A stretch of DNA of 64,000 nucleotides from Thomasclavelia ramosa DSM 1402 (GTDB taxonomy: Bacteria; Bacillota_I; Bacilli_A; Erysipelotrichales; Coprobacillaceae), in contig NZ_CP036346.1 in NCBI RefSeq assembly GCF_014131695.1, forward strand, positions 1-64,000, given 5' to 3'. The notes beneath the pieces are model-generated. The model was not told the DNA's origin, ran no database searches, and was given only the letters and a program-made list of their open reading frames with translations. Both the position numbers and the translations under genes were made by a program. Below are positions 38,925 to 47,828 of this stretch, one piece after another (position 1 is the stretch's first letter; every line of letters starts with the position of its first letter).

Positions 38925-39575
38925 ATGAATCAAGAAATGATTAATGCTTTTCAAGAACAGAGGCATTTTGAAAAATTGATGCAACCTTATCGGGCAGCTA
39001 TTATGATTGTAAAGACTAAACTAGAAATCATAGATCAAGAATTGAAATTTAAATGTGAACATAGTCCAATTCATAATATTCAGAGTCGAATTAAATCTCC
39101 ACAAAGTATTTTAGATAAATTAGAAAGAAAGGGGATTAGTAAGAACTTTAATAATATTAAAGAGTTAAATGATATAGCTGGCCTGCGAGTGATTTGCCAG
39201 TATATCAATGATATTCAATACATTGCACAATTACTAGTTTTACAAGATGATGTAATACAAATAAAACACAATAATTATATTCAATATCCTAAAGAGAATG
39301 GTTATCGTAGTTTGCATTTGATTGTGAGTGTACCTGTTTATCAAAGAGAAGGGATGATGCAAGTACCGGTAGAAATCCAAATTAGAACTATTGCAATGGA
39401 CTGTTGGGCATCGTTGGAGCATGAATTAGCTTATAAAACTAATTTTGTTGCTAATAATGATATTAAACAGCGTTTAAAATGGTGCGCCGATATGATGGCT
39501 AAGACTGATGAAGAAATGCAAAAAGTTTATTTAGAGTTTAACCAGCCTTGGAGTAACAAAAAATGTTTCACGTGA
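38925..39575 (+). CDS. relQ: Small alarmone synthetase, RelQ/YjbM type GTP pyrophosphokinase
   Basis: A 216-residue protein with only the RelA/SpoT synthetase domain and no hydrolase or regulatory domains. Conserved motifs are RIKSPQSILDKLERKG, ELNDIAGLRVICQY, PKENGYRSLHLIV and VEIQIRTIAMDCWASLEHEL. It makes (p)ppGpp under stress. RelQ is chosen over RelP because of the length and the C-terminal helix after HELAYKTN, but I am less sure of the subtype. Start after GGGGTGA. Its terminator doubles as a parS site. Confidence 0.9.
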   Translation: MNQEMINAFQEQRHFEKLMQPYRAAIMIVKTKLEIIDQELKFKCEHSPIHNIQSRIKSPQSILDKLERKGISKNFNNIKELNDIAGLRVICQYINDIQYIAQLLVLQDDVIQIKHNNYIQYPKENGYRSLHLIVSVPVYQREGMMQVPVEIQIRTIAMDCWASLEHELAYKTNFVANNDIKQRLKWCADMMAKTDEEMQKVYLEFNQPWSNKKCFT

Positions 39576-39588
39576 AACATTTTTTGTT
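39555..39588. promoter_or_regulatory. parS site 3, also the relQ terminator
   Basis: TGTTTCACGTGAAACA (39564-39579) is a perfect parS. It is the centre of a 34-bp perfect palindrome (39555-39588) with A6 before and T6 after, spanning the relQ stop. The RNA would form a strong hairpin followed by T-rich sequence, so the same DNA can bind ParB and end transcription. Confidence 0.88.
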
Positions 39589-40311
39589 TAATATACTTTT
39601 CTAAGTAGAGTTGTTAGTATAAAAATATAAATACATAGTATAATATATACTTTTTAAGAGGTGATTACTATGATATATATAGGTACTATATAGTAGTAAG
39701 TAAAAAAATAACCTGTAAGCATATATAAAATGATAAGTAGTTATTTGAATTATAATATTGAGCATATTGTAAAGGTAAACAAAGTATATATGCTTATTTT
39801 GTCTATAAAACAGAGTAGCAAAAATATTGTAAGATATTTTTTGTGAAGATAGGTTAAGTAATTATTATTGAGAAATCACATTAGTTTATTTGAAACATAG
39901 CTAATATGAAGAAAAAGTAATGTATTTTGTGTAGTGGAAGAAAGTAAACTATTTTTAAATCCATATGATAATGTTGTAAGAGTAGTTATTTTAATAATTG
40001 GTATTAATAAAATAATAATGAATAATTTATTTCTAATAGATTTTTAACTTAGATATTAAATCATTGTATATTCATAAAGAAAATAATAACTGTGGTTAAG
40101 CTAAAATAAAAATTATATTTATACATTAATTAGTTTTGATTCTTTTAAAGAAGTCAATGATAGTATGGCACAACTTGCTATCTATAAATATTACTGGGCA
40201 AAGTAGTATATGTTAGCAATAAGATATTTGTGAGTGCTTAGATAGTAATGGATATATTATTTTCTATAAGATATACGCTATTAATAAAAAAATATTAAAG
40301 AGAGTTAATGC
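39589..40311 (+). other. AT-rich DNA with decayed coding remnants
   Basis: No intact gene. A -10 TATAAT (39639-39644) and ribosome binding site AAGAGGTGA precede ATG 39670, which opens only seven codons (MIYIGTI) before a stop. Further on, short frames read like old protein, for example FLNPYDNVVRVVILIIGI near 39955 and ISFDSFKEVNDSMAQLAIYK at 40129. I cannot name the family. The stretch looks like eroded genes and not a structured RNA. Confidence 0.55.
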
Positions 40312-40349
40312 TTGATTCAAAATGTTTCACGTGAAACGTTTTGAATCAA
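40312..40349. promoter_or_regulatory. parS site 4 in an extended palindrome
   Basis: TGTTTCACGTGAAACG (40323-40338) has one mismatch to parS. It is the core of a 38-bp palindrome with TTGATTCAAAA arms (40312-40349), imperfect at a single base pair. Confidence 0.87.
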
Positions 40350-40363
40350 AGAAAGGATTAAGT

Positions 40364-40622
40364 ATGTGAGCAAAGAAATAATTAAAAATTAAAGAAGTAC
40401 TTATTAAAATTGCTACATACTATTGTTCCCACCCAAGAGAAGATGGGATTTTTAAAAGCTGATGATACAATACTAGTTTTATTACAAAATTTTTTAACAG
40501 CTAATAATGTTAAAGCTAGTGAATATAGTATGGAACAACGGGCAACATATGTTTATCATTTAATAAATGAAAAATAGATATTTATAATAGATAATTCATA
40601 TGGAAGAACATTATTAGTCTAA
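40364..40622 (+). pseudogene. Unidentified gene remnant
   Basis: AAAGGA precedes ATG 40364, but the next codon is TGA. With a small shift the frame reads SKEIIKKLK and then, continuously, [39 protein letters not shown] and [14 protein letters not shown], up to a TAG at 40575-40577, followed by IFIIDNSYGRTLLV and a final stop. The helical, codon-biased look suggests a former short protein gene. I do not recognise it. Confidence 0.5.
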
Positions 40623-40664
40623 ATTTAATTTGACTTTAGGCTTAGAGTTTGCTAAAGTTAAGAG

Positions 40665-40881
40665 TGGAAAAAGCGAAGATGGGAAGATGTTAAAGTGGCG
40701 CATATAGAGACTTAGTGGCAGGTGGAAACTAAGAGTTAAACTTTAAGTGATGGCCCCGGAGCTGTTATCTTGAATAGTTAAAGATAATCGTTTGACTTGC
40801 GTTAAAAGTATTGAGTGACACAGCAATGTGTAAAAAAGGTGGTACCGCGATTATTCGTCCTTTTATTAGGGCGTTTTTTTA
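40665..40881 (+). promoter_or_regulatory. T-box leader of metG
   Basis: The T-box sequence AAGGTGGTACCGCG (40836-40849) is diagnostic, followed by the terminator CGTCC/GGGCG with T7 (40856-40880). Upstream, GGCAGGTGGAAACTAAG is the stem I apical region and AAGTGATGGCC gives a candidate specifier AUG at 40750-40752, matching methionine. Uncharged tRNA-Met should stabilise the antiterminator and allow metG expression. A TTGACT -35 lies at 40630-40635. Confidence 0.93.
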
Positions 40882-40905
40882 TTTAAAAATAAAGGAGAAA
40901 TATAT

Positions 40906-42837
40906 ATGAAGAATGAAAAAGATTATTATTTAACAACTGCAATTACATATACTTCAGGAAAACCTCATATTGGAAATACTTATGAAATTATTTTAGCAGA
41001 TGCAATTGCTCGATTTAAAAGACAAGAAGGATATAATGTTTATTTCCAAACTGGGACAGATGAACATGGTCAAAAAATTGAGTTAAAAGCTAAAGAAGCA
41101 GGAATCCCGCCAAAGCAGTTTGTTGATGAAAAAGCTGGTGAAGTAAAAAGAATTTGGGATTTAATGGATACTACATATGATCGATTTATGAGAACGACTG
41201 ATGATTATCATAAGTCACAAGTACAAAAAATCTTCAAAAAATTATATGATCAAGGGGATATTTACTTAGGTCATTATGAAGGTAAATATTGTACGGCTTG
41301 TGAATCATTTTTTACAGAATCACAACTAGTAGATGGAAAATGTCCAGACTGTGGAGGTGAAGTCCATGATGCTAAGGAAGAAGCATATTTCTTTAAATTA
41401 TCAAAATATGCTGATCGTTTAATTGAACATATTGAAACACACCCTGAATTTATTCAACCAGTATCACGAAAGAATGAAATGATGAATAATTTTTTAAAAC
41501 CAGGATTACAAGATTTATGCGTATCAAGAACCTCATTTACTTGGTCGATTCCCGTAGATTTTGATCCTAAACATGTTGTTTATGTATGGATTGATGCATT
41601 AAGTAACTATATTACAGGATTAGGGTATGATGTCGATGGTAATCATGGCGAATTATATCAAAAGTATTGGCCTGCAGATCTACATTTAATTGGTAAAGAT
41701 ATTGTGCGTTTCCATACTATTTATTGGCCAATTATGCTAATGGCTTTAGATATTCCTTTACCTAAACAAGTATTTGGACATCCATGGTTATTACAAGGTG
41801 AAAGTAAAATGTCAAAATCAAAAGGAAATGTAATCTATGCAGATGATTTAGTAGACATTTTTGGTGTAGATGCAGTTAGATATTATGTTTTACATGAAAT
41901 TCCATATGATAATGATGGAAGCATCACCTGGGATCTTTTAGTAGAAAGAATTAATTCTGATTTAGCTAATGTCTTAGGAAATTTAGTAAATCGTACTATT
42001 GCTATGTCAAATAAATACTTTGGCGGAATTGTTAATAACCCAAAAGTTACAGAAGCAGTTGATGATGAGTTAATTGAAATAGCATTAGCAATGCCTAAAA
42101 AAGTAATTGGTAAGATGGATGAATTTAAGTCATCTGATGCCCTTGATGCCATCTTTACATTATTAAGAAGAACTAATAAATATATTGATGAAACAATGCC
42201 ATGGGCGCTTGCTAAAGATGAAACAAAAAGGGATCGTTTAGCGACAGTTCTTTATAACTTAATTGAAAGTATTCGTTTTGCAGCGATTGCGTTAATTCCA
42301 TATATGCCATCTACTGCTAATAAGATTTTAGATCAAATTAATACTGATCAAAGAGATTTATTAGCTTTAGATACTTTTGGAACATATAAAGAAGGTACCA
42401 AAGTAGCTGAAAAACCAGAAATGTTATTTGCTCGTTTGGATCCAAAAGAAATTCAAAAGAAAGTAGAAGCATTGCAACCGGCAAAACCAGAAGTAAAAGA
42501 AGAACCAAAAGAAGATAATACAATTACTATTGATGACTTTAAGAAAATTGAATTAATTGTTGGAACAGTAGAAGAATGCAAAAAACATCCGGATGCTGAT
42601 AAATTATTAGTATCACAAATTAATTTAGGAAAAGAAACAAGACAAATTGTTAGTGGTATCGCTGATCATTATACTCCGGAAGAATTCGTTGGTAAAAAAG
42701 TAATTGTTGTAGCAAACTTAAAACCAGCTAAACTACGAGGGATTGAGTCACAAGGAATGATTTTAGCTGGAGATAAAAAGGGATTATTAGAAGTAATTAG
42801 CGTTGAAAATTTACCAAACGGGACAAAAATACATTAA
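40906..42837 (+). CDS. metG: Methionyl-tRNA synthetase
   Basis: A 643-residue class I synthetase. It has the HIGH-type motif YTSGKPHIGNTYE, the Cys4 zinc knuckle CTACESF and CPDCGG, the KMSKS motif SKMSKSKGNVIY, and the anticodon-binding helical domain. A C-terminal OB-fold tRNA-binding domain (about 535-643, beginning FKKIELIVGTVEECKKHPDA) promotes dimerisation, after a charged linker rich in K, E and P. Start after AAAGGAG. Expression is controlled by the T-box in its leader. Confidence 0.97.
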   Translation: MKNEKDYYLTTAITYTSGKPHIGNTYEIILADAIARFKRQEGYNVYFQTGTDEHGQKIELKAKEAGIPPKQFVDEKAGEVKRIWDLMDTTYDRFMRTTDDYHKSQVQKIFKKLYDQGDIYLGHYEGKYCTACESFFTESQLVDGKCPDCGGEVHDAKEEAYFFKLSKYADRLIEHIETHPEFIQPVSRKNEMMNNFLKPGLQDLCVSRTSFTWSIPVDFDPKHVVYVWIDALSNYITGLGYDVDGNHGELYQKYWPADLHLIGKDIVRFHTIYWPIMLMALDIPLPKQVFGHPWLLQGESKMSKSKGNVIYADDLVDIFGVDAVRYYVLHEIPYDNDGSITWDLLVERINSDLANVLGNLVNRTIAMSNKYFGGIVNNPKVTEAVDDELIEIALAMPKKVIGKMDEFKSSDALDAIFTLLRRTNKYIDETMPWALAKDETKRDRLATVLYNLIESIRFAAIALIPYMPSTANKILDQINTDQRDLLALDTFGTYKEGTKVAEKPEMLFARLDPKEIQKKVEALQPAKPEVKEEPKEDNTITIDDFKKIELIVGTVEECKKHPDADKLLVSQINLGKETRQIVSGIADHYTPEEFVGKKVIVVANLKPAKLRGIESQGMILAGDKKGLLEVISVENLPNGTKIH

Positions 42838-43538
42838 TGGCTTCTTTATATCCATTTATTAAAGAGGATATTCTTAAAGATATCCAAAGTGGAGTTTATC
42901 AAGAAGATAAAATGCTTCCACCTGAACGAGAATTCACTGAAAAATATCGAGTATCAAGAATGACAATTCGTCGAGCTTTAGATGAATTGATTCAAGATGG
43001 AGTTTTAATTAGAAAGTCTGGCAGTGGTGTTTTTATTGCTAAAAATAAAAAGTCACGTAGTATTTCTAAAGTATCAATCCAAACTGATGAAGAAATTGTT
43101 AAAACTTATGGTAAAGTTATAATTAAGGTAGTCTCTATAAAAACAGTTGTAAATCATCCTTTAGCACTTAGATATCTTGATGTTAAAACTGATGAGGAAG
43201 TATATCAGTTAAAGAGAGTTCAATATGGTGGTAAAACTCCAATTGTCTATGAAAATATTTTCTTACCCAAACGCTATTTTAATTCACTAGATAAGATTGA
43301 TTGCACAAGATCAATGAGCCAAATTGTTCATGAAACAATAAAAGTTAAAGAGGCAACCAATCGTTCAATTGAGGTTGAGGCACGGTTAGCATCTAAAAAA
43401 CTTGCAACATATTTAGAAGTTGCTAAGAATGCTCCAATCTTGCAAACAACAATTATTGAAAAGAATGCTGAAAATAATCCTTTATATTGTGGTGTCAATA
43501 GTTTTGATGCTACCGAATTTAAATATACATCTGAGTAG
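42837..43538 (+). CDS. GntR family regulator with UTRA domain (HutC type)
   Basis: A 233-residue regulator. The N-terminal winged helix-turn-helix reads MLPPEREFTEKYRVSRMTIR and ALDELIQDGVLIRKSGSGVF. The C-terminal UTRA ligand domain (about 85-230) has YQLKRVQYGGKTPIVYENIF. UTRA-type regulators usually sense sugar phosphates or amino acid catabolites. Its ATG shares one base with the metG stop, so it is cotranscribed with metG; that partner is unusual and gives no hint of the target. No strong ribosome binding site is visible. Confidence 0.9.
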   Translation: MASLYPFIKEDILKDIQSGVYQEDKMLPPEREFTEKYRVSRMTIRRALDELIQDGVLIRKSGSGVFIAKNKKSRSISKVSIQTDEEIVKTYGKVIIKVVSIKTVVNHPLALRYLDVKTDEEVYQLKRVQYGGKTPIVYENIFLPKRYFNSLDKIDCTRSMSQIVHETIKVKEATNRSIEVEARLASKKLATYLEVAKNAPILQTTIIEKNAENNPLYCGVNSFDATEFKYTSE

Positions 43539-43552
43539 TTAAAATGAAGTAA

Positions 43553-43590
43553 GCCCAGAATCGATTGGATTTGATTCTGGGCCTTGTTTA
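43553..43590 (+). terminator. GntR gene terminator
   Basis: GCCCAGAATC and GATTCTGGGC form a 10-bp perfect stem with a 10-base loop, followed by CTTGTTTAT. Confidence 0.8.
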
Positions 43591-43811
43591 TCTATTAAAA
43601 CTTTATTGATAATTTCTAGTTTTAGTTTTTGAAGAATAATGATTATTCTTATCTTTTTGCAAAATATCATATATGTGTTTATTAATGATTTTTATCAAAT
43701 ACAGGATACCGTTCTTATTTATTTTATATTTTTGATAATAAACTTATAGCAAGCTCTGCTTTCACTTATTATATATTTCTATATATGTTCTTTTGTTAGC
43801 CTTGCCATAAT
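43591..43811. other. Non-coding gap between converging genes
   Basis: No gene is supported. A small palindrome AGAATAATGATTATTCT lies at 43633-43649. A minus-strand frame of about 47 codons (containing GILYLIKIINKHIYDILQ) is open but has no start or family. Confidence 0.5.
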
Positions 43812-43850
43812 AAAACCCCTTCCAGCTGGTTGTGCCCAACTGAAGAGGGG
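43812..43850 (-). terminator. Terminator of the dCache-EAL gene
   Basis: On the minus strand CCCCTCTTCAGTTGG pairs imperfectly with CCAGCTGGAAGGGG, followed by TTTTATT. Confidence 0.75.
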
Positions 43851-43879
43851 ACTTCATTATAGTTGTTTTTAAATAACTA

Positions 43880-46096
43880 TTATTTGATTGTTTTTAACCA
43901 TAAAATAAATTCATCAACAGGTAGTGGTTTTGAATAAATATAGCCTTGAACCATATTACAATGGACAGATTTTAGAAATTCTAACTGTTCTAAAGTTTCA
44001 ATTCCTTCAGCTACAAGCGATATATTCAGTTTATCTGCTAGTTCAATGAAGTTGGCAATAATATCCTTACTTTTTTGACTACTTATATCATCAAAGAACT
44101 TTTTATCCATTTTTATGCCATCTACTTTAAAGTCTTTTAATAATCCTAAAGATGAGAATCCAGCACCAAAATCATCTAGAGAACATAGGAAACCATATTG
44201 ATGAATTTGATGAATTGTATCTTTAATACTTTCAATTTGCTGATTATCAAAGAAAATGGATTCAGTAAGTTCTAATTCAATCAAATTATTTGGAATTCTA
44301 TATTGTTCTTTAATTCTTGCAAATGCTTTTAAGAAATCATTATCTTTAAAATGAACTCGAGAGACATTGACTGAAATAACAAATGGTTTTTCACCACGAG
44401 CAATCATATCCTGTAAAAAGATACATACTTCTTCGAATATATATAGGTCGAGTTTAATAATATTATCATTTCTTTCGAAAAGTGGAATAAAATCAGATGG
44501 ATATATAGTTCCTCGCTCAGGATGGAACCAGCGAACTAAAGCTTCAGCTCCACCGATTTTATTATTAGAAATAATAATTTTTGGTTGTAAAAACATATGA
44601 AAATCTTTGTTTTTTATTGAATTCTCAAATAAATCATTTAATTCCTGTTCTTTTTTCATGGTATCCAAAATTTCTTTATCATAGTAAGTACATCTTGATT
44701 TCTTACTATTAAGGCGGCAGGCCAAACGAGCATAATCTTGAATAATATTAATTTCTGAATTAGGATTTTCAATTAAACAAGCGCCTTGCAAAATAGTTAA
44801 TTGTGATGCTTTGTTCTTTGCAAATGAATTAATTTCAGCAATTATCATATCAAGTCGTGTTTGAATAATTTGTTTATTAGATTCATTTAGACAAATAAAG
44901 AAATGATCATTTTCACTTCGAGCAACAAGTTCATTAGAGCTAATGTTATTGTAAATAACATTATAAATATGTTTTAAAACATCATTCCCTTTATTAAAGC
45001 CATAATTCTGATTGATCAACTTAAATTGTTTAATATCTAAAAAAATAACCGTATAATTAGATGGGGGCGCGGTATTTACTAATTTTTGCGCATCTAATTG
45101 AAAACCAGCATTATTCAATCCTGCAGTCAATGGATCAGTAAAGGCAATTTTCTCTAACCAGTTCTTGTGTTTTTTGTAAGATAGAAAAATTAAATATAAA
45201 AGAACTGAGAAAACACAAATGACACAAGCAACTAAAATAAAGTTATAGAAAATATATTGATTTGTACCACTTGAAATCAGTTCGCCAGGAACTAAGGTTA
45301 ATAATGTCCAATCATTATGGTCAAGATAATGATAAGATATTATTAAAGAAGTATCATCACTAGCAGTAAACTCAAAAACACCAGATTTACCATTAATGAT
45401 ATTTTTACGCATTTTTTTAATATGATTTACAGCATCAGTATCTGTTCCATCTTTAAAGATATTATCTAACTGCATAAATGGTTTAAGATCAGTGGGGGAA
45501 ATGACAACATTACCATTCTGATCAATAATGCAAGATAGACCTTGGCCATTAAAACTTTTAGGTTTAATTAAATTTTGGATATTTTCTTTATCACGAATAC
45601 CAATAAGTACTTTTGATATTCCTTTCTCATCATAGATCGGTGTAGAAAAAAGAAGACTCTGACCATCAAGATAGATTAGGTTATTTTCACCTTTAAATGA
45701 TGAACTTACTAGTGATAAATCAAATGTTTCAGATTGCTCGGGAATTGTATTGCCTTTATCATCAATAACAAACAAATCAGTAAATTCTAAACTTTTACAT
45801 TTTTTTTGAAGAAAAGAAGAAATCTCTTGATTATCAGGCAAAATATTTATTGAATCAGATAATAGTCTTAACGAAGATTTTATAGCTTCGATTCGCATAG
45901 AAATATCATCTGCTAATTGTGAAGTAACATCGTTTACATAAGTATTGGTACTTGAGCCCAAAGTATTATTTAAATTAATTGTATTAAAAATCATCAAGAC
46001 AATTATGACGATTAAAATTATATAAATATATATTAATTTACCAACAGGGTAGATAGAAGGTTTTTTATTAACTATATTTTTACCAATTTTTTTCAT
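43880..46096 (-). CDS. Membrane c-di-GMP phosphodiesterase, dCache-degenerate GGDEF-EAL
   Basis: A 738-residue membrane sensor enzyme. A transmembrane segment at about 20-42, an extracellular dCache-type sensor (about 45-272), a second segment (about 278-303), a GGDEF fold (about 315-465) whose active motif is replaced by ARSENDHFFI, and an EAL domain (about 480-735). The EAL catalytic positions are intact: GGAEALVRW, NVSRVHF, ELTESIF, LDDFGAGFSS, GIKMDK and AEGIETLEQ. It should degrade c-di-GMP in response to an outside ligand. It is a single gene on the minus strand. Confidence 0.9.
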   Translation of the reverse strand: MKKIGKNIVNKKPSIYPVGKLIYIYIILIVIIVLMIFNTINLNNTLGSSTNTYVNDVTSQLADDISMRIEAIKSSLRLLSDSINILPDNQEISSFLQKKCKSLEFTDLFVIDDKGNTIPEQSETFDLSLVSSSFKGENNLIYLDGQSLLFSTPIYDEKGISKVLIGIRDKENIQNLIKPKSFNGQGLSCIIDQNGNVVISPTDLKPFMQLDNIFKDGTDTDAVNHIKKMRKNIINGKSGVFEFTASDDTSLIISYHYLDHNDWTLLTLVPGELISSGTNQYIFYNFILVACVICVFSVLLYLIFLSYKKHKNWLEKIAFTDPLTAGLNNAGFQLDAQKLVNTAPPSNYTVIFLDIKQFKLINQNYGFNKGNDVLKHIYNVIYNNISSNELVARSENDHFFICLNESNKQIIQTRLDMIIAEINSFAKNKASQLTILQGACLIENPNSEINIIQDYARLACRLNSKKSRCTYYDKEILDTMKKEQELNDLFENSIKNKDFHMFLQPKIIISNNKIGGAEALVRWFHPERGTIYPSDFIPLFERNDNIIKLDLYIFEEVCIFLQDMIARGEKPFVISVNVSRVHFKDNDFLKAFARIKEQYRIPNNLIELELTESIFFDNQQIESIKDTIHQIHQYGFLCSLDDFGAGFSSLGLLKDFKVDGIKMDKKFFDDISSQKSKDIIANFIELADKLNISLVAEGIETLEQLEFLKSVHCNMVQGYIYSKPLPVDEFILWLKTIK

Positions 46097-46285
46097 TATA
46101 AAAAACTCCCAACTATAAAATTATATCAATTTAATTTTATCATTACCGTAAAAATAAACAATTAAATAATTGGGTACATAAGCATATAGTAGAAAGATTT
46201 TTTTTGTGATAAAATTATATTTATATAAATAAATCTAAGTAATTTAATATTATGTGCCTATTTAACGATAAAGGAGTTGATCGTA

Positions 46286-47737
46286 GTGAAGCAAAAACAA
46301 ACGTTATTTAATTATTTATACAACAATCTTCATGATTTGATTGTAAGTGGACGTCTTCCTTATGGCTCGAAGCTACCATCAATTTCTGAGTTGTGCGAAT
46401 TTTACAATATTGGAATTCGAACGGTTAAAGATGTATTGCACGTATTAAAAGAAGAGGGCTATATTTCGACCCATGAACGTAAAGCGACAACCGTTGTGTA
46501 TAACATTCATAGTAAATTCAAAGAAGATGGCCTTGAATATGTATTAGAGCATCGTCAGGAAATAATCGATGTGTATAAAACGATTGGTTTAATTATGCCG
46601 GTAATTTTTTCTTTTGCAGCACAGATATGGGATGAAGAAGACTTACAATTATGCTCTCAAAGATTAAAAGAATCAGAAGATAAGAGTGCAGAGGAACGTG
46701 AACGGATATGTACTCGAATATTTTTTGAACTGTTAGATAAATCACATAATCCTTTATTACGAGATATTTTCTCCAGCTTAGAAATATATGCAAGACCAGT
46801 ATTCTTTGTTAATTATGAAAAATATATTAATTATTTTAATTTAGAATATACTTTTAAAAGTATTACATGGGTTGCAAGTTCGTTATTAACTAGGGATAAA
46901 AGTGAAATTGAATATCGTTTTGGTTTAATGTACGATACAGTTATCAATGTTATTGAAAAAACATTAACGGACCTAGCTCTTAAATATCCTGAAATAAAAG
47001 AAATGACACCCAACTATACCTGGTCTGCAGAATTAGGCAGAGATCATTGTTATACACAAATAGCTCGTGATTTAATTAATAAGATCTCATTAGGTATTTA
47101 TCCAGTGGGAAGCTTTTTACCGCCAGAAGCAAAATTAGCTAAAATGTATAAAGTTAGCGTTTCTACAATTAGAAAAAGTCTACATATGTTGAATGAATTA
47201 GGTTTTGGTGAAACAATGAATGTTAAAGGTACTAGGGTAGTGATACAAGATGAGCAGACTGCAATTAAATGTATGCAAAATAAACAATACCGGCAAGATA
47301 CTTTATTATATTTAAACGGTGTTCAGGCAATGGTAATTTTAATCAAAAAAGCTGCAACCTTAGCTTTTCCAAATATTACGCAAGAAAAGATCAAAAATCT
47401 TCAGGGTGAAATAGAAGATTCAAAGAATCTTATGTTGGAATGTTTGCTTAATTGTATAGTTGACAATTTACCACTGTTACCGTTTAAAACAATTATACAA
47501 GAAACTAATAAAATTATTTATTGGGGTTATTATTTTGCTTTTTACCCAAGTGAAAAGCAAAGTATTAATATAATTAACATTAAAAGTAAAAAGGCATTAG
47601 AATATCTTTGCTTAGGTGAAGCAGAATGTTTTGCTGACGAAATATCATCGAGTTATAATCATTCACTTAATGTTGTTCGTGATTATTTAATTGAATATGG
47701 TTTAGGAGAGGCTAAAAATATTATTTCACCGGAATAA
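46286..47737 (+). CDS. GntR-type regulator with two DNA-binding domains
   Basis: A 483-residue protein with a GntR winged helix at the N terminus (about 1-70: SGRLPYGSKLPSISELCEFY, NIGIRTVKDVLHVLKEEGYI) and a second one near residues 250-320 (LGIYPVGSFLPPEAKLAKMY, KVSVSTIRKSLHMLNELGF). Each is followed by an all-helical region of about 160-175 residues of unknown fold. Two GntR heads in one chain is rare. GTG 46286 is chosen because AAGGAG lies 9 bases upstream. A terminator follows, then the corrinoid operon 90 bases on, which it probably regulates. Confidence 0.85.
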   Translation: MKQKQTLFNYLYNNLHDLIVSGRLPYGSKLPSISELCEFYNIGIRTVKDVLHVLKEEGYISTHERKATTVVYNIHSKFKEDGLEYVLEHRQEIIDVYKTIGLIMPVIFSFAAQIWDEEDLQLCSQRLKESEDKSAEERERICTRIFFELLDKSHNPLLRDIFSSLEIYARPVFFVNYEKYINYFNLEYTFKSITWVASSLLTRDKSEIEYRFGLMYDTVINVIEKTLTDLALKYPEIKEMTPNYTWSAELGRDHCYTQIARDLINKISLGIYPVGSFLPPEAKLAKMYKVSVSTIRKSLHMLNELGFGETMNVKGTRVVIQDEQTAIKCMQNKQYRQDTLLYLNGVQAMVILIKKAATLAFPNITQEKIKNLQGEIEDSKNLMLECLLNCIVDNLPLLPFKTIIQETNKIIYWGYYFAFYPSEKQSINIINIKSKKALEYLCLGEAECFADEISSSYNHSLNVVRDYLIEYGLGEAKNIISPE

Positions 47738-47767
47738 AGTTATATTTATAGAAATATAACTTTTTTA
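47737..47767 (+). terminator. Terminator of the two-headed GntR gene
   Basis: AAGTTATATTT and AAATATAACTT form an 11-bp perfect stem with ATAG loop, overlapping the stop, then T6. Confidence 0.85.
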
Positions 47768-47828
47768 TTTCAGAAAATTGTATAGACAATAATATATTTA
47801 TGATATGATATATATAGAGGTGAATATG

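Noticed and set aside
43600-43745. Minus-strand frame of about 47 codons
   Set aside because: It has no start signal or recognisable family; it looks like chance in AT-rich DNA.
47762-47828. Cobalamin riboswitch before the corrinoid operon
   Set aside because: The gap is under 70 bases and has no B12-box sequence.
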